A stretch of 64,000 bases of DNA from an uncultured Mycoplasmatota bacterium. Its GTDB lineage: Bacteria > Bacillota_I > Bacilli_A > RF39 > UBA660. The stretch is taken from NCBI GenBank assembly GCA_900543675.1, contig UQRY01000001.1:1-64000 (forward strand), read 5' to 3'. The notes under the pieces were generated by a model. That model was given only the letters and a program-made list of their open reading frames with translations, was not told where the DNA came from and made no database searches. The translations under genes and the position numbers were made by a program. Shown here one piece after another: positions 49,179-58,902 of this stretch; the stretch's first letter is position 1; every line of letters starts with the position of its first letter.

Positions 49179-50174
49179 ATGAAAAAAGTACTAATTAGTA
49201 TATCAACTATGGTAGTTGTATTAGTCCTAGTAACAGGTTGTGGAAAAGTACCAAAACTAGAAAATGGACAAGATGCCGTTGTAACACTAGAAGGTAACGA
49301 TATTTCGATTGATAATTTATATAATGAAGTTAAAGAAAGATATGCTTTAAGTGCACTAATCGATATGATCGATACTGAAATTTTAAATAAAGAATATGAA
49401 GACACCGAAGAACAAGATGATGAGATTGAATCACAAATCAATTCATGGATTACACAATTCGGAAATGAACAAATCTTACTTCAACAAACATACAGTGCTT
49501 GGGGAATTAGTAGTATGGATGAACTTCGTGATTATCTAAAGCTACAATATAAAAGAAATCTCGCAGTAGAAGACTATGCGAAAGAAATTGTTACTGATGA
49601 TGAAATCAACAAATTTTACGACGAAAAAATATTTGGAGACATCACTGCTAAACATATTTTAATTAAACCTGAAGTAAATGATGATATGACGGATGAAGAA
49701 AAAACAGCTGCTGAAGAAGAAGCTTTAAAACAAGCCAAAGAGATCATCACAAAATTAAAAAATGGTGAAGATTTCGATGAACTTGCCAAAGAAAATTCTG
49801 ATGATGAAGCAACTGCAGCTGACGGCGGAGCACTAGATCCATTTACACACGGAAGTATGTCTGAAGAATTTGAAGAAGCTGCTAAAAATCTAGAAGTCGG
49901 AGCTTATACAACGGAACCAGTTAAAACTGAATATGGATACCATATTATTCTAAAAGTAAGTCAAAAAGATAAACCTGAATTAAAAACAGTAAAAGATGAC
50001 ATCATCGAAGAAATCGCCAGTGATAAGACAACTGAAGATGCAACGCTTCAAATTACTGCTTTAGAAAAACTAAGAGAAGAATACAAAGTGGAAATCCAAG
50101 ATGATTCATTAAAAACACAATACGAAAACTACTTAATTAATGCTAAAGAACAAGCAAGTAGTAGTGCATCATAA
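49179..50174 (+). CDS. prsA: Foldase lipoprotein PrsA (parvulin-type peptidyl-prolyl isomerase)
   Basis: A 331-residue lipoprotein: signal peptide with lipobox LVTGC (Cys21), SurA-like N-terminal helices (about 35-150), and a PpiC/parvulin domain (about 165-265) with ITAKHILIK, ADGGALDPFTHGSMSEEF and TEYGYHIIL. PrsA helps secreted proteins fold outside the membrane. The C-terminal tail is Ser-rich. ATG at 49179 with AAGGAGGA. It has its own promoter and terminator, so it is a single-gene unit. Confidence 0.95.
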   Translation: MKKVLISISTMVVVLVLVTGCGKVPKLENGQDAVVTLEGNDISIDNLYNEVKERYALSALIDMIDTEILNKEYEDTEEQDDEIESQINSWITQFGNEQILLQQTYSAWGISSMDELRDYLKLQYKRNLAVEDYAKEIVTDDEINKFYDEKIFGDITAKHILIKPEVNDDMTDEEKTAAEEEALKQAKEIITKLKNGEDFDELAKENSDDEATAADGGALDPFTHGSMSEEFEEAAKNLEVGAYTTEPVKTEYGYHIILKVSQKDKPELKTVKDDIIEEIASDKTTEDATLQITALEKLREEYKVEIQDDSLKTQYENYLINAKEQASSSAS

Positions 50175-50181
50175 AATAAGT

Positions 50182-50209
50182 AATGCCAAATACATGGCAT
50201 TCTTTTTTT
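50182..50209 (+). terminator. Terminator of prsA
   Basis: AATGCCA, six-base loop, TGGCATT, then CTTTTTTT. Confidence 0.85.
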
Positions 50210-50333
50210 GACAAAATTCACAAATTACAAATTGCAAAAAAGAATAGACAAAACACAAGTTTCATAGTATAATTTTATCGATTAGTTCTTGATCATGATT
50301 AAAAAAAAAACAAATTTAAAGAAAGGAGAAATA

Positions 50334-52055
50334 ATGAGAATAAACAAACCTGCAGAAACAAAAATTATTGTTTTGGGAGGTTTAGGAGAAGTAGGAAAAA
50401 ACATGTATTGTTTAATGCATGAAAATGAAATTATTATCATTGACGCGGGAATTAGTTTTCCAGAAGGAGAACTTTTAGGAATAGATTATGTTTTACCAGA
50501 TTATACTTTTTTAAAAGAGAATCAAGAAAAAATTAAAGCTTTGATTATTACGCACGGGCATGAAGACCATATTGGTGCGATTCCTTTTTTATTACAATCA
50601 ATCGAAATACCGGCAATTTATGCGCCTAATCAAGCGAAAGAATTAATTGCCTTAAAATTACAAGATCGAAATATTCGTTATGATCATTTATACGCTTATG
50701 ATGATCAAACCAAATTAAAATACAAATATTTTGAAATTGAATTCTTTAGAACGACCCATTCTATTCCTGATTCCCACGGAATCTACTTAAAAACCCCCAA
50801 TGGCACTGTCGTAACGACAGGTGACTTCAAATTTGACTTCACACCGATCGGACCAATGGCCGATCTTCATAAAATGGCTGAACTTGGAAAAAGAGGTGTC
50901 GATCTACTTATTAGCGATTCCACAAATGCGTTAAATGAAGGAATATCCGCAAGTGAATCCAAAGTAGATAGTGCACTTACCGATATTTTTGATCAATATG
51001 CAAACAATCGAATTATTATTGCCACCTTTGCTTCTAACATCTACCGTCTAAAACACATTGTAGAAACATGTTATAAACATAATCGTAAAATTTGTGTATT
51101 TGGTAGAAGTATGGAAAACAATATTCAAATTTCCATAAATGGTGGATACATCGATCATAAAGAACTATTCATTAATGCAGATGAAGCTAATCATTTAAAA
51201 CCAAAAGAAGTAACTATTCTATGTACTGGTTCTCAAGGAGAACCATTAGCTGCCTTATCTCGTATAGCTGAGGGAACACATAAACAAATTTCCTTAAGAC
51301 CAGATGACATCGTCGTATTTTCTTCTTCCCCTATTCCAGGAAATGCTTTAGCTATCTCAAGAACCATTAACAAATTATATTTAAAAGGAGTTAAAGTATT
51401 TACGAATAGTACTTCAGATGCTGACTTACATACATCAGGGCATGCTAATGAAGAAGAATTAAAATTAATGATTCGCTTGTTTATGCCAAAGTATGTAATG
51501 CCTTTTCACGGGGATTACCGAATGTTAAAAAAGCATGCCAATATTGCGATTGAATGTGGAGTACCTAAAGAAAATACTTTTGTTATCGAAAATGGTGAAA
51601 TTCTAGAAATGAAAAACCATGTCATCACCAAATCGAAAGAACGAGTTCCAGGAGAAGACATTTACGTGGATGGAAATCGAATTGGTGAAATCGGTAGTGT
51701 CGTTATCCGTGATAGAAAGATCATGTCTAACGATGGTATTTTAGTAGTCATTGCCAATATCGATGTAGAAAAAAGAAAACTATTAATTAAACCAAATATT
51801 ACAACTCGTGGCTTTATCTTAGTCAATGAAAATGAAGAACTAATTAAAGAGATTGAAATTCTAAGTGAAAAAATAATTCTCGATCGTTTACAAAATAGTA
51901 AAGATACCACGAATGAGATAAAAGTAAAAATTATTAGTGAACTAATTACTTACATCGAAAAGAAAACAGGTAGACGACCAATTATCCTACCAGTTATTAT
52001 TGATGTTAAAAAAAATGAAGTCAAAAATGAAACGAAAAAAGAGTGTTCAGTTTAA
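50334..52055 (+). CDS. rnj: Ribonuclease J
   Basis: A 573-residue metallo-beta-lactamase/beta-CASP ribonuclease, acting in mRNA decay and rRNA processing as 5' exonuclease and endonuclease. Motifs: LGGLGEVGKNMY, the zinc motif THGHEDHIGAIPF, VTTGDFKFDF, SDSTNA, beta-CASP parts ATFASNIYRL and TGSQGEP, and HTSGHA with VMPFHGDYRML. The C-terminal dimerisation domain is complete. ATG at 50334 with AAAGGAGAA; upstream frame is open to 50289 without a ribosome site. Confidence 0.95.
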   Translation: MRINKPAETKIIVLGGLGEVGKNMYCLMHENEIIIIDAGISFPEGELLGIDYVLPDYTFLKENQEKIKALIITHGHEDHIGAIPFLLQSIEIPAIYAPNQAKELIALKLQDRNIRYDHLYAYDDQTKLKYKYFEIEFFRTTHSIPDSHGIYLKTPNGTVVTTGDFKFDFTPIGPMADLHKMAELGKRGVDLLISDSTNALNEGISASESKVDSALTDIFDQYANNRIIIATFASNIYRLKHIVETCYKHNRKICVFGRSMENNIQISINGGYIDHKELFINADEANHLKPKEVTILCTGSQGEPLAALSRIAEGTHKQISLRPDDIVVFSSSPIPGNALAISRTINKLYLKGVKVFTNSTSDADLHTSGHANEEELKLMIRLFMPKYVMPFHGDYRMLKKHANIAIECGVPKENTFVIENGEILEMKNHVITKSKERVPGEDIYVDGNRIGEIGSVVIRDRKIMSNDGILVVIANIDVEKRKLLIKPNITTRGFILVNENEELIKEIEILSEKIILDRLQNSKDTTNEIKVKIISELITYIEKKTGRRPIILPVIIDVKKNEVKNETKKECSV

Positions 52056-52070
52056 CACTCTTTTTATTTT
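52038..52070. terminator. Bidirectional terminator between RNase J and the Cys-rich membrane protein gene
   Basis: AAAGAGTGTT, six-base loop, AACACTCTTT with T runs on both strands; overlaps the stop codons of both converging genes. Confidence 0.85.
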
Positions 52071-52975
52071 AACATCGTTTCTACTTCTGTCGTGGAATTA
52101 GGCGTTACTTTTTCCTGACTCCATTCGCTCCACTCGCTCCATATCGTCTCTTTACAAACGTTGTAACAAGTTTGACAACACTGTCCTTGATCATTCATCG
52201 TATACCCACTTGGGCAAACACCAGTACTAGAAGTAATACACTTACATAAATATGGATCACATTGAACTGTTTTAAAAGTAGCAGTTCGGTAACGATAATA
52301 CGTTCTACCAACAATATCTTGAACAATAATGTTTCTTGATTTTTCTGTAAAGTTACCTGCTTTATCAAAGACAGAATAAACAAGCGTATATTGTCCTTCT
52401 TTTGAAGTATCAATCGTATCAGGAGTAACCGTATAATCACTATTTAATCCAGAAAGATTATCTGATGCCTGGACACCATTACGAACAGAAAAATTTGATC
52501 CCATTTGAACAGTAGTCGATGATTCAAAATCAATCGTTGGAGGCTCTTTATCAATATTAGAAACCGAAATCACATTTTCCTTGCTCTCACGTCCATTGAT
52601 ATCTTTAACCTTAACCAAAAAAGTACCATTACGATTAACTGTCAATTGATTACTTTCTTGCCATCTTCCTTCATACAAATCAATACCTTCTACTCCTTCT
52701 TCACCATCTTGTAACTGACAATCTGTACATTCAAAATAATAAGAAGAAACTTTACTATCATCTGTCTCAACGGTTAAAACAACTTCCTTACTCGTCCAAT
52801 CTTCAGTAGATAAAACTACATTAGGAAAATCAATTAAAGGACGACTGTCTAAATAAAAATATAACCCGACACCTAAACCTATAATACCTAGACAACAAAC
52901 ACCGATAACGATATATAGAATTTGTTTTTGTTTTTTATTAGAAACTCGCTTTAAAATTTGCTCGTCATTATACAT
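52064..52975 (-). CDS. Membrane-anchored extracellular protein with Ig-like domains and a Cys-rich WSEWSEWS tail
   Basis: A 303-residue protein with a cytoplasmic start, one membrane helix (about 19-41), then two beta-sandwich domains: about 50-140 (with a CTDCQ pair) and about 145-215 (VQMGSNFSVRNGVQASDNLSG and GQYTLVYSVFDKAGNFTE, the DUF5011/HYR-like bacterial Ig pattern). The tail (about 218-303) has a dense set of Cys and then WSEWSEWSQ. Extracellular disulfides are suggested. The WSxWS run recalls thrombospondin type-1 repeats, but the domain is not complete. ATG at 52975 follows GGAGCGTGA. Function unknown. Confidence 0.8.
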   Translation of the reverse strand: MYNDEQILKRVSNKKQKQILYIVIGVCCLGIIGLGVGLYFYLDSRPLIDFPNVVLSTEDWTSKEVVLTVETDDSKVSSYYFECTDCQLQDGEEGVEGIDLYEGRWQESNQLTVNRNGTFLVKVKDINGRESKENVISVSNIDKEPPTIDFESSTTVQMGSNFSVRNGVQASDNLSGLNSDYTVTPDTIDTSKEGQYTLVYSVFDKAGNFTEKSRNIIVQDIVGRTYYRYRTATFKTVQCDPYLCKCITSSTGVCPSGYTMNDQGQCCQTCYNVCKETIWSEWSEWSQEKVTPNSTTEVETMLK

Positions 52976-53040
52976 AAAATCACGCTCCGTATAGGATAAA
53001 TATATCACAGAATAGAAAAAAAGTATAGAAAAAGAAGAGA

Positions 53041-54594
53041 CTACCTTGCCTCTTCTTGAGCTCGAACTTCTCGAATAACTGTAACCTTAATCGTACCAGG
53101 ATACTGCATCGTACTTTCGATTCTTTCTTTGATATCTCGTGCTACACGATGAGCAGTTAAATCATCAACTTCTTCTGGTTTTACCGCAACTCTAAGTTCA
53201 CGTCCAGCTTGAACTGCATACGTTTTTTCAACACCAGGAATATCGTTACCGATTTTCTCCAATTGTTCTAAACGTTTAATATAGTTTTCTAAAGAATCAT
53301 TTCTAGCTCCTGGACGAGATGCCGATAAACTATCTGCAATCGCAACAATTACGGAAATAATAGACGTTGGTTCTGTATCACCATGATGAGAAGCGATCGC
53401 ATTCACAACAATGGAATTCTCGTGGAATTTCTTAGCTAAATCAACACCGATTTCTACATGACTACCTTCTACTTCATGATCGATGGCTTTACCAATATCA
53501 TGTAATAAACCAGCTCGTTTAGCCAAAGTCACATTTTCTCCCAACTCTCCCGCTAAAACTCCTGATAAATGAGCAACTTCGATCGAATGCTGTAAAGCAT
53601 TTTGTCCATAACTTGTTCTAAATTCTAGCTTTCCAAGGATCTCTACTAACTCTGGATCCATTTTGGTAATCCCAAGTTCAAATAAAGCATTATTTCCATA
53701 TTCAATAATCTTATTACGCATATCTTTGCATACTTTGTCGTATAACTCTTCAATCCTAGTTGGATGAATTCTACCATCTTTTAATAATGTCTCTAAAGTA
53801 ACACGGGCAATTTCTCTTCTTAGTGGATCAAAACTAGATAACACGACAGCTTCAGGCGTATCATCGATAATTAGATCTACTCCAGTAATTGCTTCAATCG
53901 TTCGAATATTTCTTCCTTCGCGACCAATAATACGACCCTTTAAGTCATCATTCGGTAAGTTAACTACCGTTACTGTCTGTTCATTAGCTACATCTGATGC
54001 AAATTTCTGCATTGAACTAACTAACATTTCTTTTGCTTTACGATCAACTTCTAACTTTGCTTCATTCTCTGACTCTTTGATATAGGCCGTAATTTCTTTC
54101 GTCATCGCTTCACGAACTTTAGCCATTACCATTTCGCTAGCCTTATCTTTACTAATTCCTGATATCTCGTGTAACAAATCTAGTTGTTGTTGTTTTATTT
54201 CTTCCACTTTCACCTGTTCGTCTTGGATTTCTTTTTGTTTATCAAACAACTTGTTTTCACGTTCGTCTAAAGTAGACTCCCTCTTTTGATAAAGTTCGTC
54301 TCTTTTATCCATATTTTTTTCACGCTGAATCAAGCGTTCTTCCGAATCTTTTAACTCCGCTTTCTTCTCTTTCAACTCTTTTTCATAATCCAATTTTAAT
54401 TTATGAATTTCTTCTTTCGTCTCTAAGATAGATTCACGTTTAGCTTTCTCTGCTTCTTTTTTTGCTTTTGTAAGTAATTCTTCTATCCGTTTAGAAGTAT
54501 TATTTTCTCGAAAATAATTAACAATTACACATAAAATAAACCCTAAAATTAATCCAACAACCATAGGTAAAATGGAGAGTATTATTGGGTCCAT
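53041..54594 (-). CDS. rny: Ribonuclease Y
   Basis: A 517-residue membrane-bound endoribonuclease that starts mRNA decay in Bacillota. It has an N-terminal membrane helix (about 5-25), a long coiled coil (about 30-190), the KH domain with [22 protein letters not shown], and the HD metal-dependent hydrolase with [17 protein letters not shown]. The end [14 protein letters not shown] is conserved. ATG at 54594 has GGAGG eight bases before it; a GTG two codons earlier lies too close. Confidence 0.96.
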   Translation of the reverse strand: MDPIILSILPMVVGLILGFILCVIVNYFRENNTSKRIEELLTKAKKEAEKAKRESILETKEEIHKLKLDYEKELKEKKAELKDSEERLIQREKNMDKRDELYQKRESTLDERENKLFDKQKEIQDEQVKVEEIKQQQLDLLHEISGISKDKASEMVMAKVREAMTKEITAYIKESENEAKLEVDRKAKEMLVSSMQKFASDVANEQTVTVVNLPNDDLKGRIIGREGRNIRTIEAITGVDLIIDDTPEAVVLSSFDPLRREIARVTLETLLKDGRIHPTRIEELYDKVCKDMRNKIIEYGNNALFELGITKMDPELVEILGKLEFRTSYGQNALQHSIEVAHLSGVLAGELGENVTLAKRAGLLHDIGKAIDHEVEGSHVEIGVDLAKKFHENSIVVNAIASHHGDTEPTSIISVIVAIADSLSASRPGARNDSLENYIKRLEQLEKIGNDIPGVEKTYAVQAGRELRVAVKPEEVDDLTAHRVARDIKERIESTMQYPGTIKVTVIREVRAQEEAR

Positions 54595-54949
54595 GACCAC
54601 ACCTCCATTTCTGTATGTACAATTTATAAAATCATAACATCTATCTCTATTGTAAAATTAATAGAAAAATAAGTCAAGAATTTATCCGAGCTAGTTCAAG
54701 ATTTTAAAAATTGTTCTTATAAAAGGGAAAGAAAAAAGAAAAAAGAATATTTTAAATATAATATTCTTTTTTTGACTACTTATCTCAAAAGTTTATCTTC
54801 GTAGTTAAGGGCAAATACTTTACACTAATAAACTAAGAATATTGACAGCTTAAAAAGACAGATTAGATGTCAAATATTGTCGAATACTAATATAAGTCTA
54901 TACTTAAAAATCAAGGACCAACCATGAATATATTCCTTTAAAATAAAGA
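54595..54949. other. Non-coding stretch between rny and recA
   Basis: About 355 bases without a gene. It holds a hairpin at about 54742-54776 (AAGAATATT arms with T/A runs on both sides, probably a bidirectional terminator) and an inverted repeat at about 54838-54881 (AATATTGACA and TGTCAAATATT) of unknown role. The rny ribosome site lies at the left end. Confidence 0.5.
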
Positions 54950-54973
54950 AAAAACAGTTAGCTATTTTCTAAC
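54950..54973 (-). terminator. Terminator of recA
   Basis: Minus strand GTTAG, seven-base loop, CTAAC, then TGTTTTTT; overlaps the recA stop. Confidence 0.7.
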
Positions 54974-55985
54974 CATTTTTCTTTTCTGACTGACTAATTC
55001 CATAATATTCACGAATTTGTTTTTCAATATCATCAGCAATGTTCGTATGCTCTTTTAAAAATAACTTGACATTTTCTTTACCTTGGCCCAACTTTTCCCC
55101 ATGATAAGCATACCAAGCACCACTTTTTTCTAATATATTCGCATCTGTCGCTAAATCGATCAATTCTCCTTCATGAGAAACACCTTCGCCATACATGATA
55201 TCCACAACTGCACTTTTAAATGGTGGTGCAACTTTGTTTTTCACTACTTTAACTGTAGTTCGATTACCAACAATACCATCGCCTATTTTTAACGCTTCAT
55301 TACGACGAACTTCCAAACGAATAGAGGCATAGAATTTTAAAGCTCTACCACCTGGTGTTGTCTCCGGATTACCAAACATAACCCCAACTTTTTCTCGTAA
55401 TTGATTGATAAATATAGCGGTTGTTTTGGTCTTACTGATCGTACCAGAAAGTTTACGAAGAGCCTGACTCATTAGTCTTGCTTGTAAACCCACATGAGAA
55501 TCTCCCATGTCCCCATCAATCTCTGCCTGAGGCACTAGCGCAGCAACAGAATCAATGACAACAATATTCACTGCCTCACTTCGTACTAACGCTTCACAAA
55601 TCTCCAAAGCTTGTTCTCCCGTATCCGGCTGAGCAAGTAACAACTCATTGATATCTACACCTAAGTTCTTAGCATAAACAGGATCTAAAGCATGTTCAGC
55701 ATCGATAAAAGCCGCTCTTCCACCCCGTTTTTGAACTTGGGCAATCGCATGTAAGGCAAATGTTGTTTTACCACTAGATTCGGGACCATAAATTTCAATA
55801 ATTCTTCCCTTAGGATATCCACCTACCCCCAAAGCAATATCTAAAGTCAAACTACCGCTTGGAGTTACATCTAATTCCATATGCTTGTTTTCCCCAAGGC
55901 GCATAATGGAACCCTTACCAAATTGTTTCTCAATATCACTTAGAACTTTCTCTAATGCAATATCTTTAGCATCATTTTTACTCAT
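54969..55985 (-). CDS. recA: Recombinase RecA
   Basis: A 338-residue RecA with KGSIMRLGE, Walker [37 protein letters not shown] (Walker B), the L2 loop region [22 protein letters not shown], and the end with YGIS. It drives strand exchange and SOS induction. ATG at 55985 with AGGAGGG. It has its own promoter; the order rodZ-pgsA-recA-rny matches Bacillus, without cinA. Confidence 0.98.
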   Translation of the reverse strand: MSKNDAKDIALEKVLSDIEKQFGKGSIMRLGENKHMELDVTPSGSLTLDIALGVGGYPKGRIIEIYGPESSGKTTFALHAIAQVQKRGGRAAFIDAEHALDPVYAKNLGVDINELLLAQPDTGEQALEICEALVRSEAVNIVVIDSVAALVPQAEIDGDMGDSHVGLQARLMSQALRKLSGTISKTKTTAIFINQLREKVGVMFGNPETTPGGRALKFYASIRLEVRRNEALKIGDGIVGNRTTVKVVKNKVAPPFKSAVVDIMYGEGVSHEGELIDLATDANILEKSGAWYAYHGEKLGQGKENVKLFLKEHTNIADDIEKQIREYYGISQSEKKNG

Positions 55986-56015
55986 AAAACCCTCCTATGT
56001 TTGGCATATATACAC

Positions 56016-56044
56016 ATCATATCGCATTTTTTGAAAAAAAGCAA
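56016..56044 (-). promoter_or_regulatory. Sigma-A promoter of recA
   Basis: Minus strand TTGCTT (56039-56044), 17 bases, TATGAT (56016-56021), 31 bases before the ATG. No clear LexA box (GAAC, four bases, GTTC) is found; AAACAAATGTTT just upstream is only weakly similar. Confidence 0.7.
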
Positions 56045-56081
56045 TACTTTTATCAAACAAATGTTTTATATTGAAAAAGTA

Positions 56082-56116
56082 AACAAAAAAAGAGAAATTG
56101 AACTAACCAATTTCCC
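56082..56116 (-). terminator. Terminator of pgsA
   Basis: Minus strand GAAATTG, loop, CAATTTC with flanking bases and a T7 run. Confidence 0.65.
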
Positions 56117-56130
56117 TTTTTCTTCCCTTT

Positions 56131-56718
56131 TTACTTTTCAAATATAATTTTCTTATTTAATGAATAATACTGTACCATTGAAATCAATGACATTAACGTT
56201 GCAAAATAGATTAAGAATAAATCTACTCTAATATTAATTAACTCAAATGGCATATTACTAAAGAATAATAATACCATACCTGTCATTAAACTAGCTGTTT
56301 TAATTTTTCCAGATTTAATAGCAGCCACTACTTTTCCTTTAGATGCAGCTTCCATCTTGATCGTATTAACGACAATATCACGTGCAACAACGATAACAGG
56401 TACAATTGGACTAATTAATCCTTCAGCAGAAAAAATAATTAAAACAGGATTAACTAACATCTTATCCGCAATGGCGTCTAACATTTTACCAGTATCGGTT
56501 ACTTGATTATTCCGTCTAGCAAGATAACCATCTAAAAAATCAGTAAAGCTAGCAATTAAGAAAATTACTCCGGCAATAATATAGCGTAAATCCATATCAA
56601 TTGTCGTACGAATGACTGGAATGGAAATACCGACCGCTTCAAATGGAAACATCAATAGTACCATAACAACAATAGCCAATATAATTCTAAGTACGGTCAA
56701 CTTTGTAGGTAAATTCAT
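56131..56718 (-). CDS. pgsA: CDP-diacylglycerol-glycerol-3-phosphate 3-phosphatidyltransferase
   Basis: A 195-residue membrane enzyme that makes phosphatidylglycerophosphate. It has the CDP-alcohol phosphotransferase motif D-G-x2-A-R-x8-G-x3-D-x3-D in DFLDGYLARRNNQVTDTGKMLDAIADK-like sequence (about 63-90), which supplies the metal ligands. About five to six hydrophobic segments. It overlaps the rodZ-like gene by four bases. Confidence 0.95.
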   Translation of the reverse strand: MNLPTKLTVLRIILAIVVMVLLMFPFEAVGISIPVIRTTIDMDLRYIIAGVIFLIASFTDFLDGYLARRNNQVTDTGKMLDAIADKMLVNPVLIIFSAEGLISPIVPVIVVARDIVVNTIKMEAASKGKVVAAIKSGKIKTASLMTGMVLLFFSNMPFELINIRVDLFLIYFATLMSLISMVQYYSLNKKIIFEK

Positions 56719-57209
56719 AATATATACACCTCTTCTTTACTACCCATCAATTCACTAGTTATAGCTTCTTCCTTATCCATGAATTGAATGATTACAAATA
56801 CGACAATCAAAAGGAAAAATAAAAGAGAAAGTCCGATAATAATCGGTTTTAAATTCCAATTTTTTTTACTTTTAATCCGCGTATAAGGAGAGGCAATCTT
56901 ATCTTTTTCCTCTTCTTGTGGAGCCTTAGCTACCCTTGCTTCGATAATATCTGTAAGTGAAATTTTAGAAGTATGTTCAAACATAAAATCATTGAACTCT
57001 TCCATTACTTGTTCAATTTCAACACCCAAATATTTTGCATAATCTCTCACCAATTCTCGCAAGGTAAAGACATCTTTAAAAGCCCTAACGTTGCCTTCTT
57101 CTATATTTTCCAGTTGTAATACAGACAGATTTAAATCCTCACTAGCTTCTTCTAGACTGACCCCATTATGAATCCTAGAATTCTTAAGAAACTCACCTAT
57201 CTCCTTCAC
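56715..57209 (-). CDS. RodZ-like helix-turn-helix membrane protein
   Basis: A 164-residue protein: N-terminal HTH (about 1-70; EIGEFLKNSRIHNGVSLEEA and LSVLQLENIEEGN), linker, membrane helix (about 121-143) and a very short outer tail. RodZ links MreB to the cell-shape machinery; here the extracellular beta domain is nearly absent. It precedes pgsA as ymfM does in Bacillus. A GTG start at 57209, six bases after GAGGTG, fits best; a GTG at 57218 is inside that site. Confidence 0.8.
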   Translation of the reverse strand: MKEIGEFLKNSRIHNGVSLEEASEDLNLSVLQLENIEEGNVRAFKDVFTLRELVRDYAKYLGVEIEQVMEEFNDFMFEHTSKISLTDIIEARVAKAPQEEEKDKIASPYTRIKSKKNWNLKPIIIGLSLLFFLLIVVFVIIQFMDKEEAITSELMGSKEEVYIL

Positions 57210-57232
57210 TGAATACACCTCAATCTATTAAT

Positions 57233-57593
57233 AATAATACTTTATAAGCCATGTTCTGTACCTATTACTAGGTGGCAAACATTTATCTACTGATTTCTCA
57301 GTCCTCGATTTAGTTTTTATTCCCTCCTCGAAGCTCCCCTACCATTATTTGGGTTTCTCACTCGTGGGGTTTACCGCGTTTCACTCTTTTATTTCTAAAA
57401 GAAATCGTCACTGTGGCACTTTACAACTACTATATTCTTATCTTACGACTTAGAATACCTCGTCGCCGTTAGTTTAATAAAACTACCCAAGGTTATTTTT
57501 TCCCTTGGCACGAACACGAAAAGCATTACAGCTTTTGTGAGCATGGACTTTCCTCTATTTCTTTTAAGAAACAGCGTTTGCCCAAGTATTATT
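57233..57593 (-). ncRNA. rnpB: RNase P RNA (type B)
   Basis: The minus strand has the conserved P4-region GAGGAAAGTCCATGCTC near the 5' end, ACGGCGACGAG and GTGAAACGCGGTAAACCCC in the middle, and ACAGAACATGGCTTAT near the 3' end. The ends pair perfectly as helix P1 (AATAATACTT with AAGTATTATT), which sets 57593 and 57233. The 361-nt catalytic RNA matures tRNA 5' ends. It lies right behind gpsB, as in Bacillus; its 5' end overlaps the gpsB stop codon by two bases. Confidence 0.95.
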
Positions 57594-57969
57594 ATGCATC
57601 TTCTTCTTCGCTAGATTCGTCCTCTTGTGTTTCATCAAGTACAGAAGAATTTCCTTTTCCATACACGATCTTTTCCAAGTTAGAAACTCTCCTGATAATA
57701 TCGACATTCGTAATTTCTTTATCTTCAGATTTTGCGATATCGATACTCATCTTCACATTACGAAGTTCTTGCTTCAAATTCATGATTTCACGCATTAACT
57801 CTTCTTTTTCTTTTTCAAGAGCCTTAATGATTTCAAAGAACTGTTCATAATCCCCAATAATCACATCTAAAAAGGCATCTACTTCTTTTAATCGATAGCC
57901 TCTAGTGTCAATTTTAAACTCTTTTTCTAAGATATCTTGGGGTGTTAATGAGATTTTACTTTGTACCAT
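57592..57969 (-). CDS. gpsB: Cell division/elongation regulator GpsB (DivIVA family)
   Basis: A 125-residue DivIVA-like coiled-coil protein: SLTPQDILEKEFKIDTRGYRLKEVDAFLD (the N-terminal membrane- and PBP-binding domain), a central coiled coil (about 40-75), and the RRVSNLEKIVYG C-terminal helix typical for GpsB, plus an acidic tail. GpsB guides PBP1 (PonA) between septum and side wall; ponA lies 1.6 kb away. ATG at 57969 with GGGTGAT; a TTG upstream is less likely. Confidence 0.93.
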   Translation of the reverse strand: MVQSKISLTPQDILEKEFKIDTRGYRLKEVDAFLDVIIGDYEQFFEIIKALEKEKEELMREIMNLKQELRNVKMSIDIAKSEDKEITNVDIIRRVSNLEKIVYGKGNSSVLDETQEDESSEEEDA

Positions 57970-58010
57970 ACACTTATCACCCAATCCCTTACGTTTCTAT
58001 TATCACAGAT

Positions 58011-58736
58011 TTAAGGTAAAAAGTCAATGCAAAACCTTGCCATATGAGCAATAAAGCTATCCGCATAAAGCTTCGCAAATTCAAGTTCAGAAGGCTTAGT
58101 AATTGTCCAAACAAAAATAGGAATTTGTCTTTTTCTGAGTTTGGAAATAAAAGTTGACGTTAAGCCTTCAAAATCAACAGAAACAAAATCGACATTGAGT
58201 AATTGATCAACAATAAAAACAGAATGGACAATTGGATAATAAAAAACACTCTGTAATTTCCGGTTACTACTAACCAATAACCCAGTCGGATAATTTGTTT
58301 TTTTCTTCCACCACCAAACAACGCGAATATCAAAAGACTGAATCATCACTTCACCTGAATAGTTTTTTAATAAATCATAAACTTTTCGAGATAATAACGC
58401 AAAATTTCTCCCTCTTTTAATCTCAATTAATAAAAGTACTTTTCCTTTTACCAAATCGAGGACTTCCTTTAGAGTAGGAATCTTTGCTGGAGAAGAAGAT
58501 AATTTAAGTTTTCGTAACTCTTGAAAAGTAGTTTTTTCTACTTCTAAAGAAACTCCCGTCATAGAAAGAGTATTTTTATCATGAAAAACAACAACCTCTT
58601 CATCCAATGACAATTGAACATCCAACTCAATCGGAATAGAGTTCTCTACACACTGATAAAAAGCAGGCAAACTATTTTCAGGATGAGTTTTATCCCAACA
58701 ACCCCTATGCGCAATGATCAAATTCTGGTAATTCAT
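58011..58736 (-). CDS. Glycerophosphodiester phosphodiesterase
   Basis: A 241-residue GDPD TIM-barrel enzyme with the N-terminal motif IIAHRGCWDKTHPENS, ELDVQLSLDEEVVVFHDKN (metal Glu/Asp and catalytic His), LLIEIKRG, and the end with WTI. No signal peptide, so it acts in the cytoplasm on glycerophosphodiesters. GAGGAAGTAGAAC precedes the ATG. A short upstream frame overlaps its start. Confidence 0.93.
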   Translation of the reverse strand: MNYQNLIIAHRGCWDKTHPENSLPAFYQCVENSIPIELDVQLSLDEEVVVFHDKNTLSMTGVSLEVEKTTFQELRKLKLSSSPAKIPTLKEVLDLVKGKVLLLIEIKRGRNFALLSRKVYDLLKNYSGEVMIQSFDIRVVWWWKKKTNYPTGLLVSSNRKLQSVFYYPIVHSVFIVDQLLNVDFVSVDFEGLTSTFISKLRKRQIPIFVWTITKPSELEFAKLYADSFIAHMARFCIDFLP

Positions 58737-58854
58737 GTTCTACTTCCTCATCTATACAACTATTCTTATACTTTCTAGTATAAGTGACTAACTTAATATA
58801 GTTCATTTTCTCTTCCATACGAGACAACACCTCTATCACATCTAAATAATTCAT
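58705..58854 (-). CDS. Possible small ORF (49 aa) overlapping the start of the GDPD gene
   Basis: Starts MNYLDVIEVLSRMEEKMNY, then a basic YTRKYKNSC part; ends inside the GDPD gene. It has a weak GGTG site and a TATAAT at 58865-58870 (minus strand) just upstream. No homologue recognised; it may be a real small protein, a leader peptide, or chance. Confidence 0.35.
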   Translation of the reverse strand: MNYLDVIEVLSRMEEKMNYIKLVTYTRKYKNSCIDEEVEHELPEFDHCA

Positions 58855-58902
58855 ATAATCACCAATTATACTGTACTACACTTTTTTAAAAGAAGAAATA
58901 AA

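Noticed and set aside
54878..54884. Another TGTCGAA (Spo0A-like) on the plus strand between rny and recA
   Set aside because: No plus-strand gene lies behind it, and its flanks differ from the two listed boxes; about six such 7-mers are expected by chance here.
56055..56066. AAACAAATGTTT as a LexA/SOS box before recA
   Set aside because: It lacks the G and C of the Bacillus GAAC-4-GTTC consensus, and it lies upstream of the promoter.
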